From positions 4,406,001-4,470,000 of the forward strand of contig NZ_OZ038525.1 of the NCBI RefSeq assembly GCF_964036645.1: DNA of 64,000 nucleotides, given 5' to 3'. This DNA comes from Tenacibaculum sp. 190524A02b. GTDB taxonomy: Bacteria; Bacteroidota; Bacteroidia; Flavobacteriales; Flavobacteriaceae. This document shows, piece after piece, positions 25,683-36,346 of the stretch. The notes beneath the pieces were generated by a model. It did no database searches and had not been told where the DNA came from. It was given only the letters and a program-made list of their open reading frames with translations. The position numbers and the translations under genes are program-made. Position 1 is the stretch's first letter. Every line of letters starts with the position of its first letter.

Positions 25683-25709
25683 TAAGGGTATATTTTTGAA
25701 TTATTAATA

Positions 25710-26669
25710 ATGAATAGCAAAATACTAATTATTGGAGCCTGCGGACAAATAGGTACGGAATTAACGCAGAGACTTAGAGCAATTCATGGAAGTGATAATG
25801 TTGTAGCATCAGATATTAGAGAAGGAAATTCGGAAATGATGGAATCGGGACCGTTTGAAATAGTAGATGCAACTGATAAAGAACGGATTTTAGAAGTAGT
25901 TAAAAAGCATCAGGTTACGGATGTTTATTTAATGGCTGCTATGTTATCTGCAACAGCAGAGAAGTACCCTCAAAAAGGATGGGAGTTAAATATGACTTCC
26001 TTATTAGCTGTTTTAGATTTAGCAAAAGAGAAGTATATTGAAAAAATATATTGGCCTAGCTCTATGGCTGTATTTGGAAATACTTCTCCTAAAATGAATA
26101 CACCACAACAAACTATTATGGAGCCGTCAACAGTATATGGTATAAGTAAAATAGCAGGAGAACATTGGTGTAATTATTACCATGATAAGTATGGAGTAGA
26201 TGTACGTAGTATAAGGTATCCAGGCATTATTAGCTGGAAAACATTACCAGGAGGAGGAACTACAGATTATGCAGTTGATATTTATTTTGATGCATTAAAG
26301 AAAGGAACTTTTGAATGTTTCTTAGAAAAATCAACAAGACTACCAATGATGTATATGGAAGACGCTATTGAAGCGACTATCAAAATTATGGAAGTAAGTA
26401 AAGAAGAGGTTAAAGTCAGAACCTCCTATAATTTAGCAGCAATTAGTTTTACACCAGAAGAAATTTATAACGAAATAAAAAAGCATATTCCAAATTTTAA
26501 AATTTCCTATAAACCAGATTTTAGACAGGCAATTGCTGATAGCTGGCCGCAAGTAATTGATGATTCAGAAGCTAGAAAAGACTGGGGGTGGCAGCATAAG
26601 TATGATTTAAGGTTAATGACAGAAGATATTATAGAAAGTCTAAAAAAGAACCAGCATCTTTTAGTGTAA
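25710..26669 (+). CDS. tdh: L-threonine 3-dehydrogenase, short-chain dehydrogenase type
   Basis: The 319-residue NAD-dependent enzyme is of the UDP-epimerase-like SDR type known from Flavobacterium, not the zinc MDR type. It should oxidise L-threonine to 2-amino-3-ketobutyrate. The NAD motif is GACGQIGTEL (about residues 9-18). The catalytic residues are in STVYGISKIAG (Tyr143, Lys147), with WPSSMAVFG before them. The conserved threonine-dehydrogenase strings IRYPGIISWKTLPGGGTTDY-like, MMYMEDAI and NLAAISFTPEEI are all present. It has its own promoter. The window lacks kbl, its usual partner. Confidence 0.92.
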   Translation: MNSKILIIGACGQIGTELTQRLRAIHGSDNVVASDIREGNSEMMESGPFEIVDATDKERILEVVKKHQVTDVYLMAAMLSATAEKYPQKGWELNMTSLLAVLDLAKEKYIEKIYWPSSMAVFGNTSPKMNTPQQTIMEPSTVYGISKIAGEHWCNYYHDKYGVDVRSIRYPGIISWKTLPGGGTTDYAVDIYFDALKKGTFECFLEKSTRLPMMYMEDAIEATIKIMEVSKEEVKVRTSYNLAAISFTPEEIYNEIKKHIPNFKISYKPDFRQAIADSWPQVIDDSEARKDWGWQHKYDLRLMTEDIIESLKKNQHLLV

Positions 26670-26768
26670 GTAAAATAAAAAGTTACGTCTAAATTATTGC
26701 AAACGCTAACTTAAGTAACACCATTAGTGTTGTTTTTGTTAAAGCTATAGCCTTAAAGTTAATAGTTA

Positions 26769-27359
26769 ATGAAAGAAATAATAGTAGAAAGTTTAAAAAA
26801 AGCAATCACTTACGAAGAATATAGGAGTTTAGTTAATTCACTAATTTTAGAAGGGAAGTCAACCGGAGATAATCAGTCTGAAGAGCTTTTAAATTATAGT
26901 GTTTTAAATGATAAGCGCATGAAGCGTTTAGATAAAACGATTGAAATATCACAAGAATCTATAGAGAAAGTAAAAAAAATAGATAAACAGCAAACTTGGT
27001 TGGTGTTAACAGAAGGATGGTGTGGAGATGCAGCTCAAAATTTACCTATAATTAATAAATTGGCTAAGGAAAATACTAACATAAACTTACAGTTAGTGTT
27101 AAGAGATGAGAATAAAGTGTTAATGGATAGGTTTTTAACAAATGGAGGTCGCTCAATACCTAAGTTAATAGCTTTAGATGAAAATAAAGATGTGATAGCC
27201 ACTTGGGGGCCAAGACCAACAGAGGCTACAAAGATGGTTAAAGATTACAAAGAAAAAAATGGAAAATTGGATGCTAAATTCAAAAAAGATTTGCAAATTT
27301 GGTACAATAAAAATAAGGGTAGAAATACTGAACAAGATTTAACATCATTATTGAGCTAA
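26769..27359 (+). CDS. Thioredoxin-fold protein with single-Cys WCGDA motif
   Basis: The 196-residue protein has a thioredoxin-like core. The active-site position reads TEGWCGDAAQNLPIINKLA, with one Cys instead of CxxC, followed by the cis-Pro-like segment GRSIPKLIALDENKDVIATW. This WCGDA family is widespread in Bacteroidota and Firmicutes as a small cytoplasmic thioredoxin-like group, but its reaction is not established. The first ~60 residues are a helical extension. No signal peptide. It is followed by a terminator and lies downstream of tdh by about 100 bases. Confidence 0.85.
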   Translation: MKEIIVESLKKAITYEEYRSLVNSLILEGKSTGDNQSEELLNYSVLNDKRMKRLDKTIEISQESIEKVKKIDKQQTWLVLTEGWCGDAAQNLPIINKLAKENTNINLQLVLRDENKVLMDRFLTNGGRSIPKLIALDENKDVIATWGPRPTEATKMVKDYKEKNGKLDAKFKKDLQIWYNKNKGRNTEQDLTSLLS

Positions 27360-27380
27360 TTTAATTAGAATTAAAAGTTG

Positions 27381-27415
27381 AAAAACCGCTTAACTATATA
27401 GTTAGGTGGTTTTTT
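27381..27415 (+). terminator. Intrinsic terminator after the thioredoxin-like gene
   Basis: AAAAACC..TTAACT pairs with AGTTA..GGTTTTT around ATAT, with two small internal mismatches, and is followed by TTTTTGTTTT. It lies 22 bases after the stop codon at 27359. Confidence 0.75.
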
Positions 27416-27490
27416 GTTTTAGTAGTTTGAGAATAATTAAAGTATAATTTCACTACTTAATAGTTCATTATATTTGCCAAAAAATATAAA

Positions 27491-27970
27491 ATGTTTATAG
27501 ATAGTAAATTATTGTCTGAAGAAGCTAAAGTATGGATATACCCTTCCAGTAGGAAGTTTTATCCGCAAGAATTAGATGAGGTACATAAAAAGATTAAAAC
27601 TTTTGTTGAAAATTGGAAATCTGATAAAGAAAACTTTAAAGCTTCTTATGAATTATTATATGACAGATTCATTGTTTTTTACGCAGAGGAAAATGAAGTG
27701 ATAGAAAATTCTGACTTAGATAAACAAGTTGGTTTTATTTTAGAGTTACAACAGTGTTATGAAGTAGAGTTGTTAGATAAAATGAACGTTTGTTTTAAAC
27801 AAGGAGAATATGTACAATATAAAGAGGTTAAAGAATTCAAAAAAATGCTAAAAAACAAATCAGTATCTCCAAAAACCATTGTTTTTGATAACCTAATACA
27901 AACAAAATATGATTTAGAGAATTATTGGGAAGTGCCAATTACTGAAAGTTGGTATAATCGATTTTTGTAA
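27491..27970 (+). CDS. Conserved flavobacterial protein of unknown function
   Basis: The 159-residue protein matches from memory a family common in Flavobacteriaceae, with the strings VWIYPSSRKFYPQELDEVH, YELLYDRFIVFYAEE and ESWYNRFL. In databases this family is often called 'ABC transporter ATPase'. There is no Walker A, signature or Walker B motif here, so that label is unsupported. It is acidic and soluble, without membrane or export signals. A -7 element TATATTTG lies at 27469-27476. Role unknown. Confidence 0.8.
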   Translation: MFIDSKLLSEEAKVWIYPSSRKFYPQELDEVHKKIKTFVENWKSDKENFKASYELLYDRFIVFYAEENEVIENSDLDKQVGFILELQQCYEVELLDKMNVCFKQGEYVQYKEVKEFKKMLKNKSVSPKTIVFDNLIQTKYDLENYWEVPITESWYNRFL

Positions 27971-28678
27971 TAATTGAGAAAAGGATATTTTGGTATAAAC
28001 TACCCTTTTTGGATTGGAAACTTTATTTCCTCATTTTTAAATGCTTTTATCCATTAAAAGCTTATTTCCATTATTAGAAACTCTTTTTTATATAAATTTT
28101 TGAGAGTATTTGTAAACATTATCTAATTGATTTGTTTTAAAATAACTTTCAGATAAATATTTATAGGCTTCATTAAATCATAGTTTATACGAATATTATA
28201 GAGATGTGGTTTGTGTAATTTATTTCTAGCTGTTATTTGTTTTTTTATGCTTTTTATAAAAAGCAACACCTGTTTAGCTAATTATAGGAGTTGTATTCTT
28301 TTAAGTTAAGATTTTGATTTAGTTTTACGATATATAACGCATATAAATTAACTTACTATGAAAAAAGTTTTAATAGTTCCGTTTCAGCTAGGATTTTTTC
28401 TAACGGTGTGAAAAATTGGAAGAGATGAGTAAGAAGTTATGGGTACAGATAAACAAAATCAAAATCATTCAGCTTTAATAAAATAACAGACTGTAAACCC
28501 CTCGTGTAAACACAAGTTAATAAGAGATAAATAAAAAATATAAAAATATTTGGGTAACACCAATACAAAAAAAGAACAACTATATAATTAGAATATAAAA
28601 TAGTAAACAGTAAATATAAAAAGAATACTTTACGTATTTTTAAACTCATTTTTTTAAATCAAAAACCAATCAAGCACT
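27971..28678. other. 708-base region without an accepted gene, upstream of the giant adhesin
   Basis: Very AT-rich. It contains a GCTTTTA/TAAAAGC hairpin (28043-28061) and an 18-bp perfect palindrome (28248-28265). It also has a 17-codon open frame that starts like a signal peptide (28358-28411) and a GTAAAC direct repeat near 28493 and 28506. I could not place a full TTG/TAnnTTTG promoter. A long 5' leader for the adhesin, or decayed coding sequence, is possible. Confidence 0.5.
28248..28265. repeat. 18-bp perfect palindrome
   Basis: TGCTTTTTATAAAAAGCA is its own reverse complement. It lies about 415 bases before the adhesin start, with no T tract after it. It may be a regulator site or a leader hairpin. 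Confidence 0.5.
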
Positions 28679-31600
28679 ATGAAAAAAAAAGTACTATTCT
28701 TTACACTTTTTTTATGCTTTTTATCATTAAAAGCGCAAGAACTTACCGCAACATTTACTGTTACGGATGAAAGCTGTAACCTAGGACAAATAACTATCAA
28801 TGCCTCTGGAGGAGATGGTAATTATGTCTATGCATTTGCAGCTACAGGAGCGAGTCCCACTTCATTTTCAACAACGAATACATTTCAGGTTTCTGCAGGA
28901 AGTTACGATGTATATGTTAGAGATAAAGGAGGGCTTTCTGGTTATACTGAGATTACAGAAGTAATAACAGTAAACAGCATACCACCATTGGCAATTACTT
29001 TGTCAGTTACACAACCCAATTGTGGTGGCTATACTGGTAATATAACGGTTGCAGTTTCTGGAGGAGCAAGTCCGTATAATTATCAACTTGATAATTATAT
29101 GGGAGTCGTAATACAACCATATTCTACCACAAGTTCTTTTACAGGATTATTAGAAGGAACATATACCGTATCTGTACAAGATGCTAATGGATGCATTGTC
29201 ACAGAAATAGTAACTTTAACGACTCCAGCTTTTTTAACAGGTTCAGCTGTTTTAGCACAGCCCTATACTTGTACAAGCCAAGGACAAATTACATTTTCCT
29301 TACCAACCGGAGGAACACCTCCGTATCAATATGGAGTAAATGGAGTGTATTCAACTAGTTTAGTAAAAGATAACTTAGCAGCTGGTAATTATGATTTAAC
29401 AGTTAGGGATGCCAATGGTTGTGAAATAATGTTACCAACTATAACGATTGACCCATTACCAGCTGAGCCTAATTTAGGGTATTCTGTGGATTATAATTGT
29501 GACGGTACAGGAAATATTACTGTAACTCCAACTGATGTTAGTTATACGTATACGCTAGATGGAGGAGCAGTACAAACTTCCAATGTTTTCAATAATTTAT
29601 CAGCAGGAACACATACAGTAGAGGTAGATTATGGAGGAGATTGTACTACTAACATAACAGCTGTAGTTATAAGTAACAATGAGCTTCATGGAACAATGGT
29701 TGCAACGGATGTTACTTGTAATGGAGATAGTGATGGAACTATTACAGTAGAAACAATTAACTTTTCAGGAAGTTATGAATATTCAATTGACGGAGGTGCT
29801 AACTGGAGTATAGCAACTACAAGCCCACATGTGATTCAAGGATTAACAGCAGGTATGTATGATGTTGCTCTTCGTTCATCGGAGACACCGTCTTGTTCAG
29901 TTTTTTTAGGTAGCGTTGCTATAAATGAGTCGCCAGTTATTGCTGTTGCTGCAACATTAACAAAGGAAGTAAGTTGTGATTCTGGAGCAACTATTGAAGC
30001 AACGGCAACAGGAGGTAATGGTGCTTATGAATACAACATTGATGGAGGAACTGCTTGGCAGACTTCTTCAACTTTTGAAGATATTGCAGCAGGAACATAT
30101 CAAATTACAGTAAAAGATAGTAATGGGTGCTTCTCTTCGAGTTACGATATTACAGTTAACCCACCACTAAATATAACATATACAGCAATTACAACTTTAT
30201 GTTATGATGGCACAAATGGAGAAATAGCAGTTACAGTTACAGAAGGTAATGGAGATTATCAGTTTAGTTTAAATGGAGGGACTTGGGTACAACCTTCGCC
30301 TTTAAGTGCAAATACACATACTTTTACAGGTTTAACAGAGGGAACTTACACTGTAAGTGTTAGAGATAGTGCAGGGTGCGAAGGAATAACCAATAGCTAT
30401 GTTATTAATCCAAAACTAGAAGCGGATTACACTCTAACAAATAGTAGTTGTGATTCGGGAACTGTTGTAGTAAATGCTTTTGGTGGAGAAGGGAACTATG
30501 CTTATGCTATCGTTCCTACAGGAACAATAGTTTCATCAGCAGATTTTTCAAATGCAAGTAGTTTTAACCTTACTTCTTCAGGAGTTTATGACCTCTTTGT
30601 TAGAGATAATAATGGTGTGTTCCCTTATTGTGAGTCTATTAAAACAATTGATATTAATAATGTAGTAGAACCAATACTACTTAATGGAGCAGTAACTGTA
30701 ACCGAGTTTGGATGTGCTTCTGGAAATGTAAGTAATGAAGCAGTTGTAAATGTAGATGTTAACGATATTTCGGGAGGCTCAGGAAGTTACACTAGGGCAG
30801 TATTCCAATATAATAACGGTACTCCGGGAGATTTATCAGATGACATTATTCAAGATGGTTCAAATTTTACGTTTTCAACGTCAAATATATTAGGAGGAGA
30901 AGTTGCGGTAACAGTTTATGATAGCGTAGGATGTTCAGTAAGTACTAGCGCTACTATTGCACCATTTAATGAGATAAGTAATCTAGTAGTTACTGTAAAT
31001 AAAGTTGCAGATTGTGCTACAGGAGAAGATATAACAGTGACGTATAGTTCTACAAGTTTTTTAACACCTAACTTTACTGTTACTGGAGCATCAACAGGAA
31101 CCTTACTAAGTAACACAACAGGAGTTTTTAGTAATCTGATGCCTGATACTTATACTATAGATATACTGAATCCAATTACTGGATGTAAAATAAGTGCAAT
31201 CCATGAAGTTTTAGATTCTTCAGCTTATCAAGTAGATATAAATTCAATAACAGGTGTAACTTGTTTTGGAGATAACTCAGGAACCGTAGTGTTTGGCTTC
31301 AGTCCTAATACACCTTATACAGGGAGTTATAATTATGAGGTTTTTGATGTATTTGCAAACCCCATTGGAATATCAGGTAGTGGACAAGGAATTACAACGG
31401 TTACTGGATTAGGTGCGGGTGATTTTTTTGTAGCTATTTCAATGATAGATAGCCCATTTTGTAATGTGCAATCATCTAATTTTAGTGTTGAAAGTCCAGC
31501 TATAGCTTTAAGCGCTAGTACTCAAACAACAAATGCTTCAGGTGGAACAAATGGAAGCATAATAATTAATGCAAGTGGAGGAATAGCTCCTTATGAATAT

Positions 31601-34600
31601 AGTATTGATGGAGGAATAACTTATATAGCGAATAATGCCTTTACAGATTTACAAGAAGGGAATTATAATATAGCACTAAGAGATGTAAATGGATGTGTGA
31701 TAACTATGGATGCTATAATTACAACAGATGTTGTTATTACAGATAATGATGGAGATGGTGTTTCTGATATGGAAGATTTAGACGATGATAACGATGGTAT
31801 TTTAGATACTACTGAAGCAGCTGGACAACCTAATCCAGATGAAGACGATGATAATGATGGAGTGTTAAATTTTGTAGATCCAGACTTAGCAGGATTTGTG
31901 GATGCAAATGCAGATGGAGTAAATGATAATTACGATGCAGATTTAGATGGAAAACCAAACCATTTTGATTTAGATAGTGATAATGACAATTTGTTTGATG
32001 TAGCTGAAACTTATGGAACAGATACAAATGGTGATGGAAAAGCAGATGATACAGATGGAGATGCTACTAATAATAATGGAATTCCAAGCACCGCAGGAAC
32101 TGGAATAGATGGTTTATTAGATACGGAAGCGGATGGTTTAGCTAATCATTTGGATAATGATTCGGATAATGATGGAAATATAGATGGAACAGATCCAAAT
32201 CCACTAGTGGCAACAACAGCTGATGATATTTTAAATGTAAAAGTTGGAGAAAGTGGAATAGTGAATGTTTTAGTGAATGATGATTTTTTACCTGGAGATT
32301 TAGTAACTATTTCTAAAATTGGAGGAACTGCAAGTGGAACAGCTACTTTTGATACTGTAGGGAACTTAACTTATACACCTGCTTCTAATGAAGGAGGACA
32401 AACGGTTACTATAGCATATCAAGTATGTAACAATACAGATACAACGGATGTTTGTGAAACTGCTACGGTAACAATTACAGTAGAAAGAAATGCACCAGGA
32501 CCAGATGTTCCTTTTACACAAAGAATACAAGGAGGGGTACAAGTAAGAGGGAATATAACGTTTGCAGCAAATAATATTTTAAACAGAGATGCTAAAAAAA
32601 CAGGAGAATTGTATAAAAATGATTCAGGGACTTATTATTTATACACAGGAGATGATAATGCTGAGGTAGCTTATAATTCTGACTTATATGTAAAAGAAGG
32701 AAGTTCTTACTATCCTTTAAATAATGGACAGTTTTATATGGATTATGTAGATGTTGATGATGCTGATGGAATAGCAGGAAATGATCTTACTTTTTCTTCA
32801 TCAAAATCAACATTAAATGTGCCAGATAATTCAAAAATTGTATTTGCAGGCTTGTACTGGGCTGGTGTTTATCCTTATGAGAGTTGGGAAACTCAAGGAA
32901 CGAGAACTGGTACTGTAAATAATATAAAGTTTAAAACTCCAGAGGGAGATTACGAAGATATAGTAGGAGATATTATTTATGATAATGGTGTAGTAGGACA
33001 GTCACCTTATGTTTGTTTTAAGGATGTTACCAATCAGTTAACTCAATTAACAAATCCAAATGGTGAATATTATGCGGCAAATATTAAAGCTGTTGTTGGT
33101 AAAGACGAAGCTAATGGTTTAGGAGGTTCTGCAGGTTGGAACTTAGTTGTTGTTTATGAAAATGAAAACGAATCGTTAAAAAGCTTTTCAATTTTTGATG
33201 GCTTTGCTACTGTAGATGGAGTTAATGATGCCAACGTTAATTTTTCTGGATTTGTCACATTGCCTTCAGGGCCAGTAAGAGCTAAATTATTAACAGCTTC
33301 TTTGGAAGGTGATGCTTATATAACAGGAGATCAGTTTCAGATTCAAAATCAAACTGGTGTGTATTTAAATGTTTCAAATTCATTAAATCCAGTAGATAAT
33401 TACTTTAATAGTACAATAACTAAATACAATCAGCATGATGTTTTGAGTACGAATACTTTAGGGTTTGATGTAGATGTATTTGATGTTGAAAACCCTAATA
33501 ATAGTATTATACAAAATAACCAAACCTCTTTGGATGTAAGGTTTACAACATCAGGTGATGTGTACTGGCCGTTTTTAGCAGCAATGGCTATTGAATTAGA
33601 GGATGTTACAGAATTACCAAATGCAGTAAATGATATGGCTGAGGTAGATAAAAATGGAGTTGTTGTAATAAGTATTTTTGATAATGATGAAAATATATCT
33701 GTATCAGATGTTTTCACTATAATGCAACCTGCAAATGGTCAAGTAGTAATTAATGATAATGGTACAGGAGATATTTCTGATGATACAATTACTTATACAC
33801 CTGATGCTGATTTTGTTGGAGTTGATACCTTTGCTTACGTAATTAGTAATGATAAAGGAGATACAGATACTGCAACGGTTACAGTAACTGTGAATGAAGT
33901 GAGTCAGCCATTAGAAATGGATTTACAGATAACTCAAATTCAATGCCCAGGAGAATGTGGAGAAATAAAAGTTGCAGCTACAGGAGGAACAGGTAATTAT
34001 ACTTATGAATTACAATACAATGGAACGACTATAATGACTGGAGTAAATGATGCATTTACGGTGTGTAATTCAGGTAGCTATGCGGTTGTGGTATCAGATG
34101 GAACTACAAGTTTAACTAGGTACTTAGATATTGTTGCACCTTATCCAGTAACTATTAATTCAGTTTCAGTAACCCCGTCAGGAATTCTTCCAAGTGGAAC
34201 GATAGAAGTAGGAGTTATAGGAGGTTCTGGAGTATATGAATATCAATTGAATAATGGAGTATTTACTTCGTCTAATGTATTTGCTGGTTTACAAGCTGGT
34301 TCTTATGTATTAACGGTTAGAGATAGCAACGGTTGTCAATCAGCTACATTTAGCGTAACATTAAATGCAATTAATATTGATAATGCAATAGCATTAATTA
34401 ATGATATTTTAGAAGTAGCTTTTAAAGACGCATTGGCATATCAATGGATTAATGCGGATTCTGGCGATAGAATCTCAGGTGCAACGAATAGAACTTTTAA
34501 ACCATTAACAGACGGGAGATATCAAGTTGAAATGACCGTACCTAAGCAAAGAATAACCTATTCAGGAGCTAATAAGGTTATGAATATTGTAACTACTACA

Positions 34601-34879
34601 GATAAAGTATTGTCACCAGTTGTAGAACTTAAAAATGGTACGTTAGGAACGGATACATTTTCAGAGGAAGTATTTAAAATATTTCCTAATCCAGCAGAAA
34701 CTCATGTAGTTTTACCTTCTAAAACAATCGGTAAAGTTTATAAAGTCTTTTCGCTTTTAGGTGATGAAGTAGAAAGAGGAATTTTAAACGGTAAAAAGTT
34801 AGAGGTTGATAAACTTTCAAGTGGCATCTATCTTTTAAAAGTAGAGGGATATAAAACAATTAAATTTGTAAAAAAATAA
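28679..34879 (+). CDS. Giant surface protein with SprB-like repeats, calcium repeats and T9SS tail
   Basis: The 2066-residue protein has a signal peptide ([20 protein letters not shown]). About ten SprB-type repeats follow (roughly 25-1010), each ending in forms like [13 protein letters not shown] or [13 protein letters not shown]. An Asp-rich thrombospondin-type-3 block (about 1020-1177, [20 protein letters not shown]) is next. Then come two cadherin/VCBS-like domains (about 1180-1270 and 1645-1740), separated by a ~360-residue region with [17 protein letters not shown]. Another SprB-like pair precedes a type A T9SS sorting tail ([16 protein letters not shown] ... VKK). SprB is a gliding adhesin in Flavobacterium; the domain plan suggests a surface adhesin. 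Gliding function is inferred. Confidence 0.92.
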   Translation: MKKKVLFFTLFLCFLSLKAQELTATFTVTDESCNLGQITINASGGDGNYVYAFAATGASPTSFSTTNTFQVSAGSYDVYVRDKGGLSGYTEITEVITVNSIPPLAITLSVTQPNCGGYTGNITVAVSGGASPYNYQLDNYMGVVIQPYSTTSSFTGLLEGTYTVSVQDANGCIVTEIVTLTTPAFLTGSAVLAQPYTCTSQGQITFSLPTGGTPPYQYGVNGVYSTSLVKDNLAAGNYDLTVRDANGCEIMLPTITIDPLPAEPNLGYSVDYNCDGTGNITVTPTDVSYTYTLDGGAVQTSNVFNNLSAGTHTVEVDYGGDCTTNITAVVISNNELHGTMVATDVTCNGDSDGTITVETINFSGSYEYSIDGGANWSIATTSPHVIQGLTAGMYDVALRSSETPSCSVFLGSVAINESPVIAVAATLTKEVSCDSGATIEATATGGNGAYEYNIDGGTAWQTSSTFEDIAAGTYQITVKDSNGCFSSSYDITVNPPLNITYTAITTLCYDGTNGEIAVTVTEGNGDYQFSLNGGTWVQPSPLSANTHTFTGLTEGTYTVSVRDSAGCEGITNSYVINPKLEADYTLTNSSCDSGTVVVNAFGGEGNYAYAIVPTGTIVSSADFSNASSFNLTSSGVYDLFVRDNNGVFPYCESIKTIDINNVVEPILLNGAVTVTEFGCASGNVSNEAVVNVDVNDISGGSGSYTRAVFQYNNGTPGDLSDDIIQDGSNFTFSTSNILGGEVAVTVYDSVGCSVSTSATIAPFNEISNLVVTVNKVADCATGEDITVTYSSTSFLTPNFTVTGASTGTLLSNTTGVFSNLMPDTYTIDILNPITGCKISAIHEVLDSSAYQVDINSITGVTCFGDNSGTVVFGFSPNTPYTGSYNYEVFDVFANPIGISGSGQGITTVTGLGAGDFFVAISMIDSPFCNVQSSNFSVESPAIALSASTQTTNASGGTNGSIIINASGGIAPYEYSIDGGITYIANNAFTDLQEGNYNIALRDVNGCVITMDAIITTDVVITDNDGDGVSDMEDLDDDNDGILDTTEAAGQPNPDEDDDNDGVLNFVDPDLAGFVDANADGVNDNYDADLDGKPNHFDLDSDNDNLFDVAETYGTDTNGDGKADDTDGDATNNNGIPSTAGTGIDGLLDTEADGLANHLDNDSDNDGNIDGTDPNPLVATTADDILNVKVGESGIVNVLVNDDFLPGDLVTISKIGGTASGTATFDTVGNLTYTPASNEGGQTVTIAYQVCNNTDTTDVCETATVTITVERNAPGPDVPFTQRIQGGVQVRGNITFAANNILNRDAKKTGELYKNDSGTYYLYTGDDNAEVAYNSDLYVKEGSSYYPLNNGQFYMDYVDVDDADGIAGNDLTFSSSKSTLNVPDNSKIVFAGLYWAGVYPYESWETQGTRTGTVNNIKFKTPEGDYEDIVGDIIYDNGVVGQSPYVCFKDVTNQLTQLTNPNGEYYAANIKAVVGKDEANGLGGSAGWNLVVVYENENESLKSFSIFDGFATVDGVNDANVNFSGFVTLPSGPVRAKLLTASLEGDAYITGDQFQIQNQTGVYLNVSNSLNPVDNYFNSTITKYNQHDVLSTNTLGFDVDVFDVENPNNSIIQNNQTSLDVRFTTSGDVYWPFLAAMAIELEDVTELPNAVNDMAEVDKNGVVVISIFDNDENISVSDVFTIMQPANGQVVINDNGTGDISDDTITYTPDADFVGVDTFAYVISNDKGDTDTATVTVTVNEVSQPLEMDLQITQIQCPGECGEIKVAATGGTGNYTYELQYNGTTIMTGVNDAFTVCNSGSYAVVVSDGTTSLTRYLDIVAPYPVTINSVSVTPSGILPSGTIEVGVIGGSGVYEYQLNNGVFTSSNVFAGLQAGSYVLTVRDSNGCQSATFSVTLNAINIDNAIALINDILEVAFKDALAYQWINADSGDRISGATNRTFKPLTDGRYQVEMTVPKQRITYSGANKVMNIVTTTDKVLSPVVELKNGTLGTDTFSEEVFKIFPNPAETHVVLPSKTIGKVYKVFSLLGDEVERGILNGKKLEVDKLSSGIYLLKVEGYKTIKFVKK

Positions 34880-34905
34880 TTACTATTTGAATAGAATATA
34901 ATTGG

Positions 34906-34931
34906 AAAGGTTGGCTTCTTGGCCAACCTTT
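34906..34931. terminator. Bidirectional terminator after the giant adhesin gene
   Basis: AAAGGTTGGC (34906-34915) and GCCAACCTTT (34922-34931) form a perfect 10-bp stem with loop TTCTTG and are followed by a T run. It lies between convergent genes and also serves the minus-strand gene at 34951. Confidence 0.85.
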
Positions 34932-34950
34932 TTTATGTGGTATAAAGCAA

Positions 34951-35484
34951 TTAATGAAAAGAAAAACCAATACCAATAGATATACTATCAAGGTTTCCAT
35001 TTCTGAAGTTAGCAATCTTTTTTCTATGGAAATCTAAACGTAGCACTCCGTTCCAACGATTACTACTTATAGATAGCATACCTAACCCTATTTTGTAATA
35101 ATCCCCATTAGAGAATTCGGTAGATAAACGAAACATTTGTCCGTAACTCCCTTCAATAAAATAAGCATCACTATTGTTAGTGATAAAATTATAGCGTAAA
35201 CTTCCATATAAGGGAATAGAGTTAATGGCATATGAAAAATGATGATCGTAACCAGCATTAATACTAGATGCCCAACGTTTGTTAAATTGATAACCAAAGC
35301 CAGTTCTTAATAAAATAGATTTAGGAACAATAAAAGGACCATTGCCTTCTTCAGATAGTTTATAGTTTTGATTAATACCAAAAGTGGTACTCAATGAACC
35401 TGTAAAAAAAGCATGACCAGTTTTGTTTTGAGCTGATAAATACGTTTGTAGAAAAATAGTAGTAAATAGTAGTAGTTTTTTCAT
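34951..35484 (-). CDS. Hypothetical outer-membrane beta-barrel protein
   Basis: The 177-residue protein has a signal peptide (MKKLLLFTTIFLQTYLSAQ). Alternating hydrophobic/polar beta strands with aromatic ends follow (LRTGFGYQFNKRWASSINAG; YKIGLGMLSISSNRWNGVLR). It ends SIGIGFSFH, a C-terminal aromatic typical of outer-membrane barrels. I estimate 8 strands, an OmpX/PF13568-like size. There is no more specific match. It is convergent with the giant adhesin gene and shares its terminator; functional linkage is not shown. Confidence 0.7.
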   Translation of the reverse strand: MKKLLLFTTIFLQTYLSAQNKTGHAFFTGSLSTTFGINQNYKLSEEGNGPFIVPKSILLRTGFGYQFNKRWASSINAGYDHHFSYAINSIPLYGSLRYNFITNNSDAYFIEGSYGQMFRLSTEFSNGDYYKIGLGMLSISSNRWNGVLRLDFHRKKIANFRNGNLDSISIGIGFSFH

Positions 35485-35578
35485 GTATAGAAATTAATTT
35501 TCTCCAAAGAATCAAAAACTATTCCATGATGTAATTGTAACAAAATAAGAAAAGTTACGTCCAATAAATAAAAAAAAT

Positions 35579-35851
35579 ATGGGAGGAGAAGGAAGTATAC
35601 AAGCTATGATTACGGTAATACGTAATAATAAAGATTTATTAATTAGACGTACATTTAGAAACGGGAGAGAAGAACTTTTTAAAGCTAGAAAGGTAGAATT
35701 AACGTTTAAAAAATTACCTGAAGAAGAATTAGAAATACTGAAAAATAAAATAGCTTTAAAAGCTAAAAAAGAAAGAAGGATTTATTATTCCTTGGTTTTT
35801 ATAATTATTACACTTTGCGTACTTCCTTTCATGTATTTACTTTTAAATTAA
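35579..35851 (+). CDS. Small single-pass membrane protein, paralogue of the next gene
   Basis: This 90-residue protein begins MGGEGSIQAMITVIRNNKDL. It has a basic helical stretch with LTFKKLPEEELEILKNKI and ends with one transmembrane helix (about 66-89, YYSLVFIIITLCVLPFMYLL). It aligns with the first ~85 residues of the next gene: ELTFKKLPEEELE against DLIFKKIDQSELN, then a basic ERR/EQRKH stretch, then the membrane helix. I recall similar MGG-starting proteins in other flavobacteria but no function. The next gene starts 9 bases after its stop, so both are probably one transcript. Predicted orientation is a basic N-terminus in the cytoplasm. Confidence 0.75.
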   Translation: MGGEGSIQAMITVIRNNKDLLIRRTFRNGREELFKARKVELTFKKLPEEELEILKNKIALKAKKERRIYYSLVFIIITLCVLPFMYLLLN

Positions 35852-35860
35852 AAAAAAGTC

Positions 35861-36346
35861 ATGACAGGAGGAAAGATGCACAACTTAAATGTTGCAATAA
35901 GTAACATAAAAGGAAAGATTAAGGAAAAGAAACTATATACACGAGATAAAAAACAATTTTTAAAGTCTAGTAATGGAGATTTAATATTTAAAAAAATAGA
36001 TCAATCTGAGCTAAATAAGGTAAATAAAAGGATAAGAAAGCAAGTTCATTTAGAGCAAAGAAAACATCGAAGCATTGCTTTTATGTTAGTGTTTATGTTT
36101 CTGTTGGTTGTGGGGCATATGGTTTATGAAGTTAATAAGACAGAAAAAGAGTTAATAAGCGCTAAAAAAGAACAATACATTCAAGATAACTTACCCAAGT
36201 ATAGTTATTTTATACAAGATGGAGATGAATGGTTAAAAAAAGGACACTTTAAGAATGCAATCTTTCAATACAGAAAAGCATTGGAGATGTTTCCAAATGA
36301 TTCTTTAGCAAAAAGTAAATTGTTAGAAATAGAAGCAATACACTAA
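35861..36346 (+). CDS. Small membrane protein with C-terminal TPR-like repeat
   Basis: The 161-residue protein resembles the previous gene over its first ~85 residues (basic N-terminus, LIFKKIDQSEL, basic EQRKHRS, then a membrane helix FMLVFMFLLVVGHMVYEV at about 72-90). It adds a periplasmic part with a TPR-like unit (GDEWLKKGHFKNAIFQYRKA and the next helix, about 125-158). So it is a paralogue with an extra protein-interaction module. Its end overlaps the convergent truB by 4 bases. Function unknown. Confidence 0.75.
   Translation: MTGGKMHNLNVAISNIKGKIKEKKLYTRDKKQFLKSSNGDLIFKKIDQSELNKVNKRIRKQVHLEQRKHRSIAFMLVFMFLLVVGHMVYEVNKTEKELISAKKEQYIQDNLPKYSYFIQDGDEWLKKGHFKNAIFQYRKALEMFPNDSLAKSKLLEIEAIH

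Noticed and set aside
28437..28649. 70-codon minus-strand hydrophobic frame in the gap before the giant adhesin
   Set aside because: AT-rich DNA easily yields Leu/Phe/Tyr-rich frames. No family match or promoter is seen. I cannot fully exclude a small membrane protein.
28779..31740. SprB-type repeats as a CRISPR-like or satellite DNA array
   Set aside because: The repeats are at protein level, diverged in DNA, and read in one continuous frame.
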